Part shown: piece after piece, positions 1 to 6,723 of the stretch | Numbering within the stretch: the first letter of the stretch is position 1 | Layout of the letters: the number at the start of each line of letters is the position of its first letter | Assembly (NCBI GenBank): GCA_002389055.1 | Contig: DGNT01000149.1 | Coordinates: 32,855-55,285, forward strand | Length of the DNA: 22,431 nt | Source: Alcanivorax sp. UBA4485 | Lineage (GTDB): Bacteria; Pseudomonadota; Gammaproteobacteria; Pseudomonadales; Alcanivoracaceae | Direction of reading: 5' to 3' | Position numbers and translations under genes: made by a program | Notes under the pieces: model-generated | The model's input: only the letters and a program-made list of their open reading frames with translations | Databases searched by the model: none | What the model was told of the DNA's origin: nothing

Positions 1-101
1 GTCTCGGATACGGAGCTCCGGACAGCCGAACAACAAAAGTCTCTGGGATCCTGCCGGGTGGCTAAAGCCACCCTTTCGCGGGCAGGGCCCGCTCCCACAA
101 G
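1..101 (+). repeat. Palindromic intergenic element, copy A (left part outside window)
   Basis: The right arm spans about 39-101 and holds two perfect hairpins: GGGTGGC/GCCACCC (56-62 with 67-73) and GCGGGC/GCCCGC (78-83 with 87-92). It ends in CTCCCACAAG. Bases 1-38 resemble the asymmetric core of copies B and C (GGnCAGC followed by CGAACA), in the same orientation, so the left arm probably lies beyond the window edge. A short degenerate repeat of the outer tip follows (GGTCCGGTCCCACAG, 101-115). The other copies are at 14124, 17059 and 22027. Confidence 0.75.
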
Positions 102-117
102 GTCCGGTCCCACAGGC

Positions 118-145
118 AAAAAAAAGCCCCGCGGAGAGCGGGGCT
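118..145 (-). terminator. Rho-independent terminator reading leftward
   Basis: A perfect 8-bp stem (AGCCCCGC at 125-132 with GCGGGGCT at 138-145, loop GGAGA) is preceded on the plus strand by eight A residues (118-125), the last of which is also the outer base of the stem. Read on the minus strand this is a GC hairpin followed by a U tract, a textbook intrinsic terminator. No protein gene ends just upstream of it on the minus strand within the window, so it may end a small RNA. Confidence 0.7.
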
Positions 146-200
146 CGAAATTACCGTCATAGCTTGCCTGCCGAAGCAGGCTCCCGAGCCTGATGACGAT
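118..200 (-). ncRNA. Possible structured small RNA or leader ending at the terminator
   Basis: Between the terminator and about position 200 the minus strand can form GCCTGC-TTCG-GCAGGC (181-166, a UUCG-type tetraloop). It can instead form a perfect CAGGCT-CGGG-AGCCTG hairpin (192-177) that shares the same middle segment, so the two exclude each other. CGTCAT (198-193) and ATGACG (160-155) can close the region as an outer helix. With the U-tract terminator this resembles an sRNA or attenuator. I find no convincing promoter and recognise no known RNA family. It could also be a degraded repeat. Confidence 0.25.
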
Positions 201-282
201 ATGCGACTCTGAAGAATCAGCGCGGGTCTGTTTCAAGATGGCGCTTATGATGGCAGCGACCGGCCCGGACTGGTATTGTCGC

Positions 283-299
283 CCATGACTTATTCATGG
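283..299. promoter_or_regulatory. Inverted repeat upstream of the GlxA-type regulator
   Basis: CCATGA-N5-TCATGG is a perfect 6-bp inverted repeat 31 bp before the start codon of the AraC-family gene. It is a candidate operator, perhaps for autoregulation. No convincing -35/-10 pair could be placed around it, so function is inferred from position and symmetry only. Confidence 0.3.
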
Positions 300-330
300 T
301 GATTCACGACAACGCGGGGCCCAACCTACG

Positions 331-1323
331 ATGTACCAAGTCAGCGTGCTCGCCTACGACGGCGTTTTCGCCTCCGCCCTGACCGGGGTGATGGACCTGC
401 TCAATCTCACCGGCGTGACCTGGAACCGCATTCACGGCGAGCCGCTCAACCGTCAATTTAAAGTGCAGGTGGTGTCCCGGGGCGGAGAGCCCGTGCGCTG
501 CACCGCCGGCATGCGGATTGCCGTGGACACCGCCCTGGAGCGGGTCGACCAGTGCGACCTGGTGGTGGTGCCCACCATCGGCAACGAGATCACCCAGGTG
601 CTGCGCGCCGAACGCGACGCCCTGGAATGGCTGCGTTTTCTGCACGCCGGCGGCGCCGACGTGGCCAGCAACTGCACCGGCTCCTTCCTGCTCGCCGAAG
701 CGGGCCTGCTGGACGGCCGCCGTGCCACCACCCATTGGGGGTACAGCCAGCTATTCCGGGAACGCTACCCGCAGGTGAACCTGGATGAGCGGGAGCTGAT
801 CACCCGCGACGGCAATATTTTCTGCGCCGGCGGCGGCACCGCCTGGCGGGACCTGACCATTCTGCTGGTGGAGCGCTTCTGCGGCGCGGACATGGCCCGG
901 GAGCTGGCCAAGGCGTTCGTCATCGATGTGCGCAACGACCCGCAGAGCGTGTACGCCGGTCTGCCGGCGAAGACCTACCACCGCGATGAGCAGGTGCAAA
1001 AGGTGCAGGCCTGGCTCCACGAGCATTATGCCCAGCCGGCCACCCTGGCGGAGCTGGCCGAGCGCGTGCACCTGAGCCCGCGTCAGTTGCAGCGCCGTTT
1101 CACCAGCGCCCTGGCCGAGCCGCCCTTGCAATACCTGCAGCGCGTGCGGATCGAGGCGTCGCGCAAGATGCTGGAGCGTGGTGCCACCAATCTGAGCCAT
1201 CTGGCGGAGCAGGTCGGTTACCAGGACGTGAGCAGCTTTTCGCGGCTGTTCAAGCGCCACACCGGGCTGTCACCGAGCCATTACCGGCAGCGCTTCGCCC
1301 GCGTCGGGGCCCTGCGGGACTAG
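331..1323 (+). CDS. GlxA-family transcriptional regulator (DJ-1/PfpI domain plus AraC HTH)
   Basis: The 330-aa protein has the two-part layout of the GlxA family. Residues about 1-190 form a DJ-1/PfpI amidotransferase-like domain that includes the nucleophile-elbow region ASNCTGSFLLAEAGLL. Residues about 225-325 form an AraC/XylS double helix-turn-helix (LAELAERVHLSPRQLQRRF, and VGYQDVSSFSRLFKRHTGLSP). Family members bind DNA and usually control amino-acid, polyamine or quaternary-amine catabolism; the PfpI-like part is normally a sensing domain rather than an enzyme. A sodium:amino-acid symporter begins 25 bp after the stop on the same strand, so control of uptake of a small nitrogen compound is a reasonable inference. 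The effector cannot be read from the sequence. The start is the first ATG of the conserved MYQVSVLAYDGV opening. Confidence 0.9.
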   Translation: MYQVSVLAYDGVFASALTGVMDLLNLTGVTWNRIHGEPLNRQFKVQVVSRGGEPVRCTAGMRIAVDTALERVDQCDLVVVPTIGNEITQVLRAERDALEWLRFLHAGGADVASNCTGSFLLAEAGLLDGRRATTHWGYSQLFRERYPQVNLDERELITRDGNIFCAGGGTAWRDLTILLVERFCGADMARELAKAFVIDVRNDPQSVYAGLPAKTYHRDEQVQKVQAWLHEHYAQPATLAELAERVHLSPRQLQRRFTSALAEPPLQYLQRVRIEASRKMLERGATNLSHLAEQVGYQDVSSFSRLFKRHTGLSPSHYRQRFARVGALRD

Positions 1324-1348
1324 GCTGATTCTGCTAGTCTGATTCCCC

Positions 1349-2728
1349 ATGGATAATTTCTTCGAACGACTGGACGCCGCTCTGGGGTCCCTGGTGGGTT
1401 TTCTGTGGGGCCCGCCCCTGGTCACCCTGCTGGTCGGCGGGGGCCTGTTCTTCCTGCTCTATTCCCGGCTGCTGCCCTACCGGCACCTGCCCGACGGCGT
1501 GCGCCTGTTGTTCCGCCCGGCGGACAACAAGGACGAAGGCACGCTGTCGCATTTCCAGGCGCTGAGCACCGCCCTGTCCGGCACCCTGGGCATGGGCAAC
1601 GTGGCCGGCGTGGCGGTGGCGATCTCCGTGGGCGGCCCCGGCGCTATCTTCTGGATGTGGGTGAGCGCGATTCTCGGCATCGCCACCAAGTTCTACACCT
1701 GCACGCTGGCGGTGATGTACCGGGGCCGCGACAGCGAAGGCGCGCTTCAGGGCGGCCCCATGTACATTATCCGCGAGGCACTGGGACCGCGCTGGCGGCC
1801 GCTGGCCTACTTTTTCGCCCTCGCCGGCCTGCTGGGCACCATGCCCATTTTCCAGGTCAACCAGCTCACCGAGATCATCCGCGAGGCGATCGCCGTGCCC
1901 GCCGGCTGGACCGGCGCCGACGACCACTTCCTGTTCGACCTGCTGTTCGGTCTGCTGCTGGCCGCCGTGGTACTGGCGGTGGTGGCGGGCAAGCTGCCCC
2001 GCATCGGCCGGGTCACCGGCATTCTGGTGCCGGCCATGGTCGCCGGCTACCTGCTGCTCACCGCGGTGGTGCTGGCACTGCACGCCGACCAGGTGTGGCC
2101 GGCGCTCACCCTGATCGTGCGCGACGCGTTCACCGGCGAGGCCGCCGCCGGCGGCGTGCTGGGCGCGGTGATCATCACCGGTATCCGGCGGGCGGCGTTT
2201 TCCAACGAAGCCGGCATCGGCACCGAGGCCATGGCCCACGGCGCCGCGCGCACCCGCGAACCGGTGCGCGAAGGCATGGTGGCGATGCTGGGGCCGATCA
2301 TCGACACCCTGATCGTGTGCACCTGCACGGCGCTGGTGATTCTGATCAGCGGGGTGTGGAGCAGCGGCGACGACAACGGCGTATCGCTCACCGTGAACGC
2401 CTTCAATACCCTGTTCCTGGACTACAGCGCGGTGATTCTGGCGGTGCTGGTGGGGGTGTTGAGCCTGAGTACCGTGTTCACGTTCTGGTATTACGGCAGC
2501 AAGTGCCTGGGCTTTCTGATCGGCGCCCGGCATCAACACCATTATGTGTGGGTGTACCTGATCCTGGTGGTGCTCGGCGCGGTGGCGTCGCTGAGCACCG
2601 TGATCAAGGTGGTGGACAGCATGTACGCGCTGATGGCGCTGCCCACCATGATCGCTTCCCTGCGCCTGGCGCCCCGGGTCAACCGGGCGGCTCGGGCCTA
2701 CTTCGCCCGATCACGTGATGATGATTGA
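1349..2728 (+). CDS. Sodium:alanine symporter family (AGCS) amino-acid transporter
   Basis: The 459-aa polytopic inner-membrane protein has about ten hydrophobic segments. It carries AGCS signatures: LSGTLGMGNVAGVAVAISVG near residue 80, a central GGPMYIIREALG, and FSNEAGIGTEAMAHGAA near residue 290. AGCS proteins import alanine, glycine or related small amino acids with sodium. Length fits the family (about 440-500). The gene lies 25 bp behind the GlxA-type regulator and probably shares its transcript or is its target. No strong Shine-Dalgarno sequence precedes the ATG. Substrate is not determinable here, and this is not one of the long, well-characterised AgcS types that I can name with certainty. 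Confidence 0.92.
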   Translation: MDNFFERLDAALGSLVGFLWGPPLVTLLVGGGLFFLLYSRLLPYRHLPDGVRLLFRPADNKDEGTLSHFQALSTALSGTLGMGNVAGVAVAISVGGPGAIFWMWVSAILGIATKFYTCTLAVMYRGRDSEGALQGGPMYIIREALGPRWRPLAYFFALAGLLGTMPIFQVNQLTEIIREAIAVPAGWTGADDHFLFDLLFGLLLAAVVLAVVAGKLPRIGRVTGILVPAMVAGYLLLTAVVLALHADQVWPALTLIVRDAFTGEAAAGGVLGAVIITGIRRAAFSNEAGIGTEAMAHGAARTREPVREGMVAMLGPIIDTLIVCTCTALVILISGVWSSGDDNGVSLTVNAFNTLFLDYSAVILAVLVGVLSLSTVFTFWYYGSKCLGFLIGARHQHHYVWVYLILVVLGAVASLSTVIKVVDSMYALMALPTMIASLRLAPRVNRAARAYFARSRDDD

Positions 2729-2753
2729 CGGCTTCTTGACGCCTTCAGGCGGA

Positions 2754-2771
2754 CTATACTCCCAGGTATAG
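2754..2771. promoter_or_regulatory. Perfect inverted repeat overlapping the ribosome-binding site of the response regulator
   Basis: CTATAC (2754-2759), spacer TCCCAG, GTATAG (2766-2771) is a perfect 6-bp inverted repeat. Its right arm runs directly into the AGGAGG Shine-Dalgarno sequence (2770-2775) of the gene starting at 2783. A protein bound here, or the corresponding RNA hairpin, would interfere with translation or initiation. A smaller palindrome, CGCC-TTCA-GGCG, lies just upstream (2740-2751). Confidence 0.4.
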
Positions 2772-2782
2772 GAGGAAACGCC

Positions 2783-3475
2783 GTGAAAAATCTGTCCGTT
2801 TTGCTCGTCGAAGACCACCGCCAACTGGCGCAAACCGTGGTCGAATTTCTGGAACAGGAAGGCGCGCTGGTGGATTACGCCAGCGACACCACCCTGGCCC
2901 GCACACTGGTCCAGGAACACCACTACGACATCCTGGTGCTGGACGTGATGCTGCCCGGGGAGGACGGCTACAGTTTCTGTCAGTACCTGCGCAAGGAACT
3001 GGCCCTGGATACCCCGGTGATCTTCATGACCGCCCGGGACCAGCTGGACGACAAGCTGGAAGGCTTCGCCCGCGGCGGTGACGATTACATCGTCAAACCC
3101 TTCGCGCTGCCCGAGCTGGTGGCCCGCGTGCAGGCGCTGGTGCGCCGCGAACGCCGCGAAGTGGCGCCGAATCTGCTCACCGTGGCGGACCTGCAACTGG
3201 ACCCCGCCCGCCAGGAAGTGCGGCGCGAGGGGCAGATTCTCAAGCTGTCGCCCACCGCCTTCCGCATTCTGCGTATTCTGATGCGCGAATCCCCCAAGGT
3301 AGTGAGCCGCGAACAGCTTGAACACGAGCTGTGGGGCGATCTGGTGCCCGATTCCGACGCCCTGCGCAGCCACCTTTATAATCTGCGCAAGGCGGTGGAT
3401 AAGCCGTTCGAGCAGGCGCTTCTGGAAACCCTGCCGGGCGTAGGGTTCAGCATCCGGGCACCACGCACCGCGTGA
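2783..3475 (+). CDS. OmpR/PhoB-family response regulator without an adjacent kinase
   Basis: The 230-aa protein has a receiver domain (residues 1-120) and a winged-helix DNA-binding domain (about 130-226). The receiver has the acidic pair E10/D11, phospho-acceptor D54 (in LVLDVMLPG), T83 and K105 (VKPF), so it looks phosphorylatable. The start codon is GTG, chosen because AGGAGG lies 7 bp upstream and the receiver begins at once (KNLSVLLVEDH). No kinase gene is next to it on this strand. The kinase at 4440-5702, read in the opposite direction beyond one intervening gene, has no regulator of its own, so the two may be a split pair. The inverted repeat over the ribosome-binding site suggests autoregulation. 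Confidence 0.92.
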   Translation: MKNLSVLLVEDHRQLAQTVVEFLEQEGALVDYASDTTLARTLVQEHHYDILVLDVMLPGEDGYSFCQYLRKELALDTPVIFMTARDQLDDKLEGFARGGDDYIVKPFALPELVARVQALVRRERREVAPNLLTVADLQLDPARQEVRREGQILKLSPTAFRILRILMRESPKVVSREQLEHELWGDLVPDSDALRSHLYNLRKAVDKPFEQALLETLPGVGFSIRAPRTA

Positions 3476-3516
3476 TGTCAGTTCGCCCCCCTTGCGGACA
3501 TAGCATCGCGGGCACA

Positions 3517-3533
3517 GAATGGCGGCGCCATTC
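3517..3533. promoter_or_regulatory. Palindrome before the GAF/GGDEF gene, with an extended -10-like motif downstream
   Basis: GAATGGC-GGC-GCCATTC is a perfect 7-bp inverted repeat (3517-3533). It is followed by TGCGATAAT (3542-3550), which fits an extended -10 element. The palindrome would then lie in the -40 to -24 region, the position of a repressor or activator site. The predicted transcript start would fall almost at the ATG at 3555, so the promoter reading is uncertain. Confidence 0.3.
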
Positions 3534-3554
3534 ACGTGCTATGCGATAATAAAT

Positions 3555-4436
3555 ATGCATTGGGGGAAAACGCACTCTTTCACGGAATTCGTCGATACCC
3601 AGCTGCTTGATCTGCAGTCCCGGTTCGGCATGGCGATGTGGTTTCTGACCCGCCGCCGTGGGGAGGATTGGTTGTTACTGAACGTCTGCGGCGAGGGCTA
3701 CGACCTGAATCGCGGTGACATGCTGGCCTGGCGTGACAGCATCTGCCATCGGCGGGTCAACGACCTGGGGCCACTGGTGTGCCCGGACGTCAGCCGGGAA
3801 GAAGCCTACCGCAACGCACCGATCACCGATCAACTTTCGATAGGGGCCTATGTGGGCCTGCCACTGCGCGACCACACCGGTGCGCTGTTCGGCACCCTGT
3901 GCGCGCTCAGCCCGGAGCCTCGCCCGGACCTGGATCAGGAAGAAGTCCAGATCGCCCTGCAACGCCAGGCCCGTCTGCTGGAAACCGCTCTGGTCTGGAA
4001 TCTGGCCGGGCTGGACCAGCAGCGGGTCACGGAATTTTTCGAGGAAGAAAGCCGCGACCCGGAAACCGGTCTGCTGGACGACGCCGGCTGGCTGCGAATC
4101 CTGGACGGTGAGCGGCAACGCTGCCAGGCCTACGGCCTCGGCGCCATGGTGCTGAAGGTGCATGGACGCCAGCTTGATGACGAGCAGCGGCAGCTGGTGG
4201 CCGATTCCCTGGCGGCGCTGATTCGCCACCAGGACATGGCCGCCTATCTGGGCGGTGATCGGTTCGCCATCCTGTTGCCGGAAAACACCCCCAGTTGCGC
4301 CGGGCAGGTGCGTGACAGATTGCTGGACGCGCTCAACGCCAAGGGTATTTTGATGTGGTGTGACGCCGAGCCGCTGGCGCTCTCCGAAGGGCTGATGCAG
4401 CCACCGCTGGCCGCCGAAGACGGGCCGGTGCATTAA
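3555..4436 (+). CDS. GAF domain protein with a degenerate, truncated GGDEF domain
   Basis: A GAF-type sensor domain (about residues 8-145: FGMAMWFLTRRRGEDWLLL, IGAYVGLPLRDHTGALFGTLCAL) precedes a short GGDEF-like domain starting at DPETGLLDDAGW. Diguanylate cyclases make cyclic-di-GMP using GGDEF/GGEEF. Here the signature reads GGDRF, and the first metal-binding aspartate region reads VLKVHGRQ, so catalysis is unlikely. The inhibitory-site motif RxxD (RHQD) is kept at the correct spacing, which suggests c-di-GMP binding. The protein is 293 aa from this start. An upstream in-frame ATG at 3519 exists, but it lies inside a palindrome and is followed by rare ATA-ATA codons. Neither start has a clear Shine-Dalgarno sequence. 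The stop is 3 bp from the convergent kinase stop. Confidence 0.82.
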   Translation: MHWGKTHSFTEFVDTQLLDLQSRFGMAMWFLTRRRGEDWLLLNVCGEGYDLNRGDMLAWRDSICHRRVNDLGPLVCPDVSREEAYRNAPITDQLSIGAYVGLPLRDHTGALFGTLCALSPEPRPDLDQEEVQIALQRQARLLETALVWNLAGLDQQRVTEFFEEESRDPETGLLDDAGWLRILDGERQRCQAYGLGAMVLKVHGRQLDDEQRQLVADSLAALIRHQDMAAYLGGDRFAILLPENTPSCAGQVRDRLLDALNAKGILMWCDAEPLALSEGLMQPPLAAEDGPVH

Positions 4437-4439
4437 CCG

Positions 4440-5702
4440 CTAGCGGAACCGCACCCGCACTTCGGTGCCCTTGCCCGGCCGGCTGGCCACGTCCAGATGC
4501 CAATCAAACCGCTCGCAGAGCCGCTGGACGATGGCCAGGCCCAGGCCGTGGCCGCCTTCCTTACTGTTGCCCCGCTCGAACGGCTGTAGAAAGCGGGCCA
4601 GTTCCTCGCTGTCCATGCCGGCGCCGGTGTCCACCACGTGCACCGCGTCCTCGGCCACCACAATGGTGACCTGCCCGGAACCGCTGTAGTTGATGGCGTT
4701 GCGGACCAGGTTGGTGAACACGATATTGAGCACGGTTTCCGAGGCCGTCAGCGTCAGCAGCGCGGTCTGCTTCACCTGCAGGCGAATCTGTTTGCGTTCC
4801 GCCAGGGGTTGAAGACGGTCGAGCAGATTCACCGCCACATCGTTGACCACCAATTCCTCTTCCTGAATCGGCTGTTGCTCGGTGCGGGCCAGCAGCAAAA
4901 GCGTTTCCACCAGCGCTTCCATGTCGTCCACGGTGTCCGACATACGGCTGATCACCGGCCGATCACCCACTTGCTTGGCGAGCAACTCCAGGTTGGCGCG
5001 GAACACGGCCAACGGCGTGCGCAATTCGTGGCTGGCGTCGCGGGTGAATTGCCGCTCGCGCTCCACGAACCGCAGCAGGCGGTCCGCGTAGGCGTCCAGC
5101 GCCGCCATCAGAATACTGGCTTCGCTGTTGGGCTCCGCTTCCACCTGGCTGAAGTCGGGTCGCGCCTCCACCGGGTCGTGCACATTGGCGTGGCGTAGCG
5201 TTTCCGAAAGTTGCACCAGCGGCGAGACCAGGGCCCGGGATTTGCGCCAGCCCAGGAACGAGGTCAGGTAGATCACCAGCAGTACGGCGGTGAGCGGCAG
5301 AATACCGAACAGGAACGCCAGCACCGACACCCGCTTTTCATCGAAGATCAGGTACAGGCGGGCGTCGCCGCGCCGTTCGATATAGACGATCGGGTTCTGG
5401 TCACCGATCTGTGCGCGCTGATAGCCGTCCGGCCGCTCGGCGAGCATCTCCGGTACCGGATCCCGGGTGTCCGGGTCCACCAGCAAACCGAGCAGATGGC
5501 GTGTGTTGGGGCGAGGGAAATCGTCGTCCTCGTCGTAAAGGCTCCAGTAATGGTCCGCCTCTTTGATCAGCGCTTCCTTGACCAGCACCTGCTCGATGAT
5601 CTGAGCCGTGGCCCAGACCCCGAACACGGTGGCGAAACTGATGAACAGAATCTGGATCAGGAAAACCCGGGTAAGGCGGTGCTGAACACCTTTGCGCGTC
5701 AT
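4440..5702 (-). CDS. Sensor histidine kinase, last gene of the lipid-modification operon
   Basis: The 420-aa inner-membrane kinase has a first membrane helix at about residues 13-38, a periplasmic domain (40-125) rich in acidic and aromatic residues (EADHYWSLYDEDDDF), a second helix (127-150) and a linker. It then has a HisKA domain with H225 in RDASHELRTPLAVF, and a HATPase domain with N335 (NLVRNAIN), DTGAGM and GGHGLGLAIV. All catalytic boxes are intact. The chosen ATG lies 7 bp after the stop of the methyltransferase gene; a longer in-frame start at 5765 would overlap that gene by more than 50 bp. Co-transcription with membrane-lipid genes suggests it senses a membrane or envelope state. 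The probable partner is the orphan regulator at 2783-3475. Confidence 0.92.
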   Translation of the reverse strand: MTRKGVQHRLTRVFLIQILFISFATVFGVWATAQIIEQVLVKEALIKEADHYWSLYDEDDDFPRPNTRHLLGLLVDPDTRDPVPEMLAERPDGYQRAQIGDQNPIVYIERRGDARLYLIFDEKRVSVLAFLFGILPLTAVLLVIYLTSFLGWRKSRALVSPLVQLSETLRHANVHDPVEARPDFSQVEAEPNSEASILMAALDAYADRLLRFVERERQFTRDASHELRTPLAVFRANLELLAKQVGDRPVISRMSDTVDDMEALVETLLLLARTEQQPIQEEELVVNDVAVNLLDRLQPLAERKQIRLQVKQTALLTLTASETVLNIVFTNLVRNAINYSGSGQVTIVVAEDAVHVVDTGAGMDSEELARFLQPFERGNSKEGGHGLGLAIVQRLCERFDWHLDVASRPGKGTEVRVRFR

Positions 5703-5709
5703 GCCAGTC

Positions 5710-6723
5710 TCATTCTTCACGGCGGAACAGATAGTGGCCCACGAACCACTCTTCGCCATCACCATAATTGAACAGTTCGGCGCAGGCCATGAAAAACATC
5801 CGCCAGCGTTGCAGCCACAATTTGCCCTGGCCGGCGCCGTAACATTCTTCCAGTAACGGGATCAGCGTTTGCCGTTTACGGTCCGCCAGCGCCAGCCAGG
5901 CCTCCAGGGTTTTGCCGTAATGGGTGCCGTTCACCGCCCAGCGGTCCTGCAGCGACAACCGGTCCGCGCAGCGCGGCAGCCAGTCGTACGCCGGCATCAT
6001 GCCACCGGTGAAAAAGTAGCGGCCCATCCAGTTGCTTTCGCCTTCGGTCTCGAACAGATAGGTCAGGTTGCGATGGCAGAAGATGTGCACGAACAGCTTG
6101 CCACCGGGTCTAAGCCAATCGTGTACGCGGCCCATCAGCTGCCGGTGGTTGCGCATGTGCTCGAACATCTCCACCGACACCACCCGGTCGAAGCTCTGCT
6201 CCGGTTGGAACACGGTCACATCGGCGGTGATCACTTGCACGTTGTCGAGCCCACGCTCGGCGGCGCGAGCCATGATCCACTCTTTCTGGGTGGCGGAGTT
6301 GCTCACCGCGGTAATACGGCTGCCCGGGTAGCGCGCGCCCATCCACAGGGTCAACGACCCCCAACCACAGCCGAGCTCCAGAATTTCCTGCCCGTCGGCC
6401 AGTTGCGCGCGCTCGCAGCTCAGCGCCAGCATCGCCGTCTCGGCGTCCGCCAGGGCCTCGCAGCCGGCCTGCCAGAGCCCGCTGGAGTACTTCAGGTGCG
6501 GGCCCAGCACCTGCTCGTAAAAACGCGAGTCCACTTCGTAATGTTGCTCGTTGGCCTCGTCCTGGGCCACCGCGATGGGGCCCTCGGACAGGGTCCGCAA
6601 CAGCGCCTCCGGGTCGGACTGATGCTGCTGCTCCTGGGCGAGACGTTTACCCAACAGGTGGCGAATACCGCCGCGAACCAGGACATCCGGCACCAGGCCG
6701 GACTCCGCCAGACGAATGATCAT
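5710..6723 (-). CDS. Cyclopropane-fatty-acyl-phospholipid synthase-like SAM methyltransferase
   Basis: The 337-aa protein has the SAM-binding motif ELGCGWGSLTLWMG (about 116-129) and the family's NEQHYEVDSRFYEQVLG entry. Cyclopropane synthases transfer a methylene from SAM to an unsaturated acyl chain of a membrane phospholipid. The residues matching bicarbonate ligands of E. coli Cfa appear present (E in VSVEMFEHM, H in LFVHIFCHRN, Y in NGTHYGKTLEAW). The conserved cysteine of the YSC motif is serine (KYSSGLW), so a different methylation product is possible. It lacks much of the N-terminal domain of the 382-aa E. coli enzyme. ATG at 6723 is chosen because it overlaps the previous stop as ATGA; an ATG at 6738 is the alternative. 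Confidence 0.92.
   Translation of the reverse strand: MIIRLAESGLVPDVLVRGGIRHLLGKRLAQEQQHQSDPEALLRTLSEGPIAVAQDEANEQHYEVDSRFYEQVLGPHLKYSSGLWQAGCEALADAETAMLALSCERAQLADGQEILELGCGWGSLTLWMGARYPGSRITAVSNSATQKEWIMARAAERGLDNVQVITADVTVFQPEQSFDRVVSVEMFEHMRNHRQLMGRVHDWLRPGGKLFVHIFCHRNLTYLFETEGESNWMGRYFFTGGMMPAYDWLPRCADRLSLQDRWAVNGTHYGKTLEAWLALADRKRQTLIPLLEECYGAGQGKLWLQRWRMFFMACAELFNYGDGEEWFVGHYLFRREE

Noticed and set aside
151..200. Folded segment considered as a tRNA or tRNA fragment
   Set aside because: It lacks a T-loop GTTCRA sequence, an acceptor stem pairing and a cloverleaf; only simple hairpins are present.
1334..2542. Long minus-strand open frame (about 400 codons) opposite the AGCS transporter
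   Set aside because: It is rich in His, Gln, Gly and Arg with no recognisable domain, a typical antisense shadow of a GC-rich gene; the plus strand encodes a clear membrane transporter.
2725..2760. TTGACG hexamers with TATACT considered as the promoter of the orphan regulator
   Set aside because: Spacings are 24 bp and 13 bp, neither compatible with a normal sigma-70 promoter.
4437..4439. Convergent junction examined for a terminator or repeat
   Set aside because: Only 3 bp separate the two stop codons and there is no hairpin with a T run; unlike the other convergent junctions it has no palindromic element.
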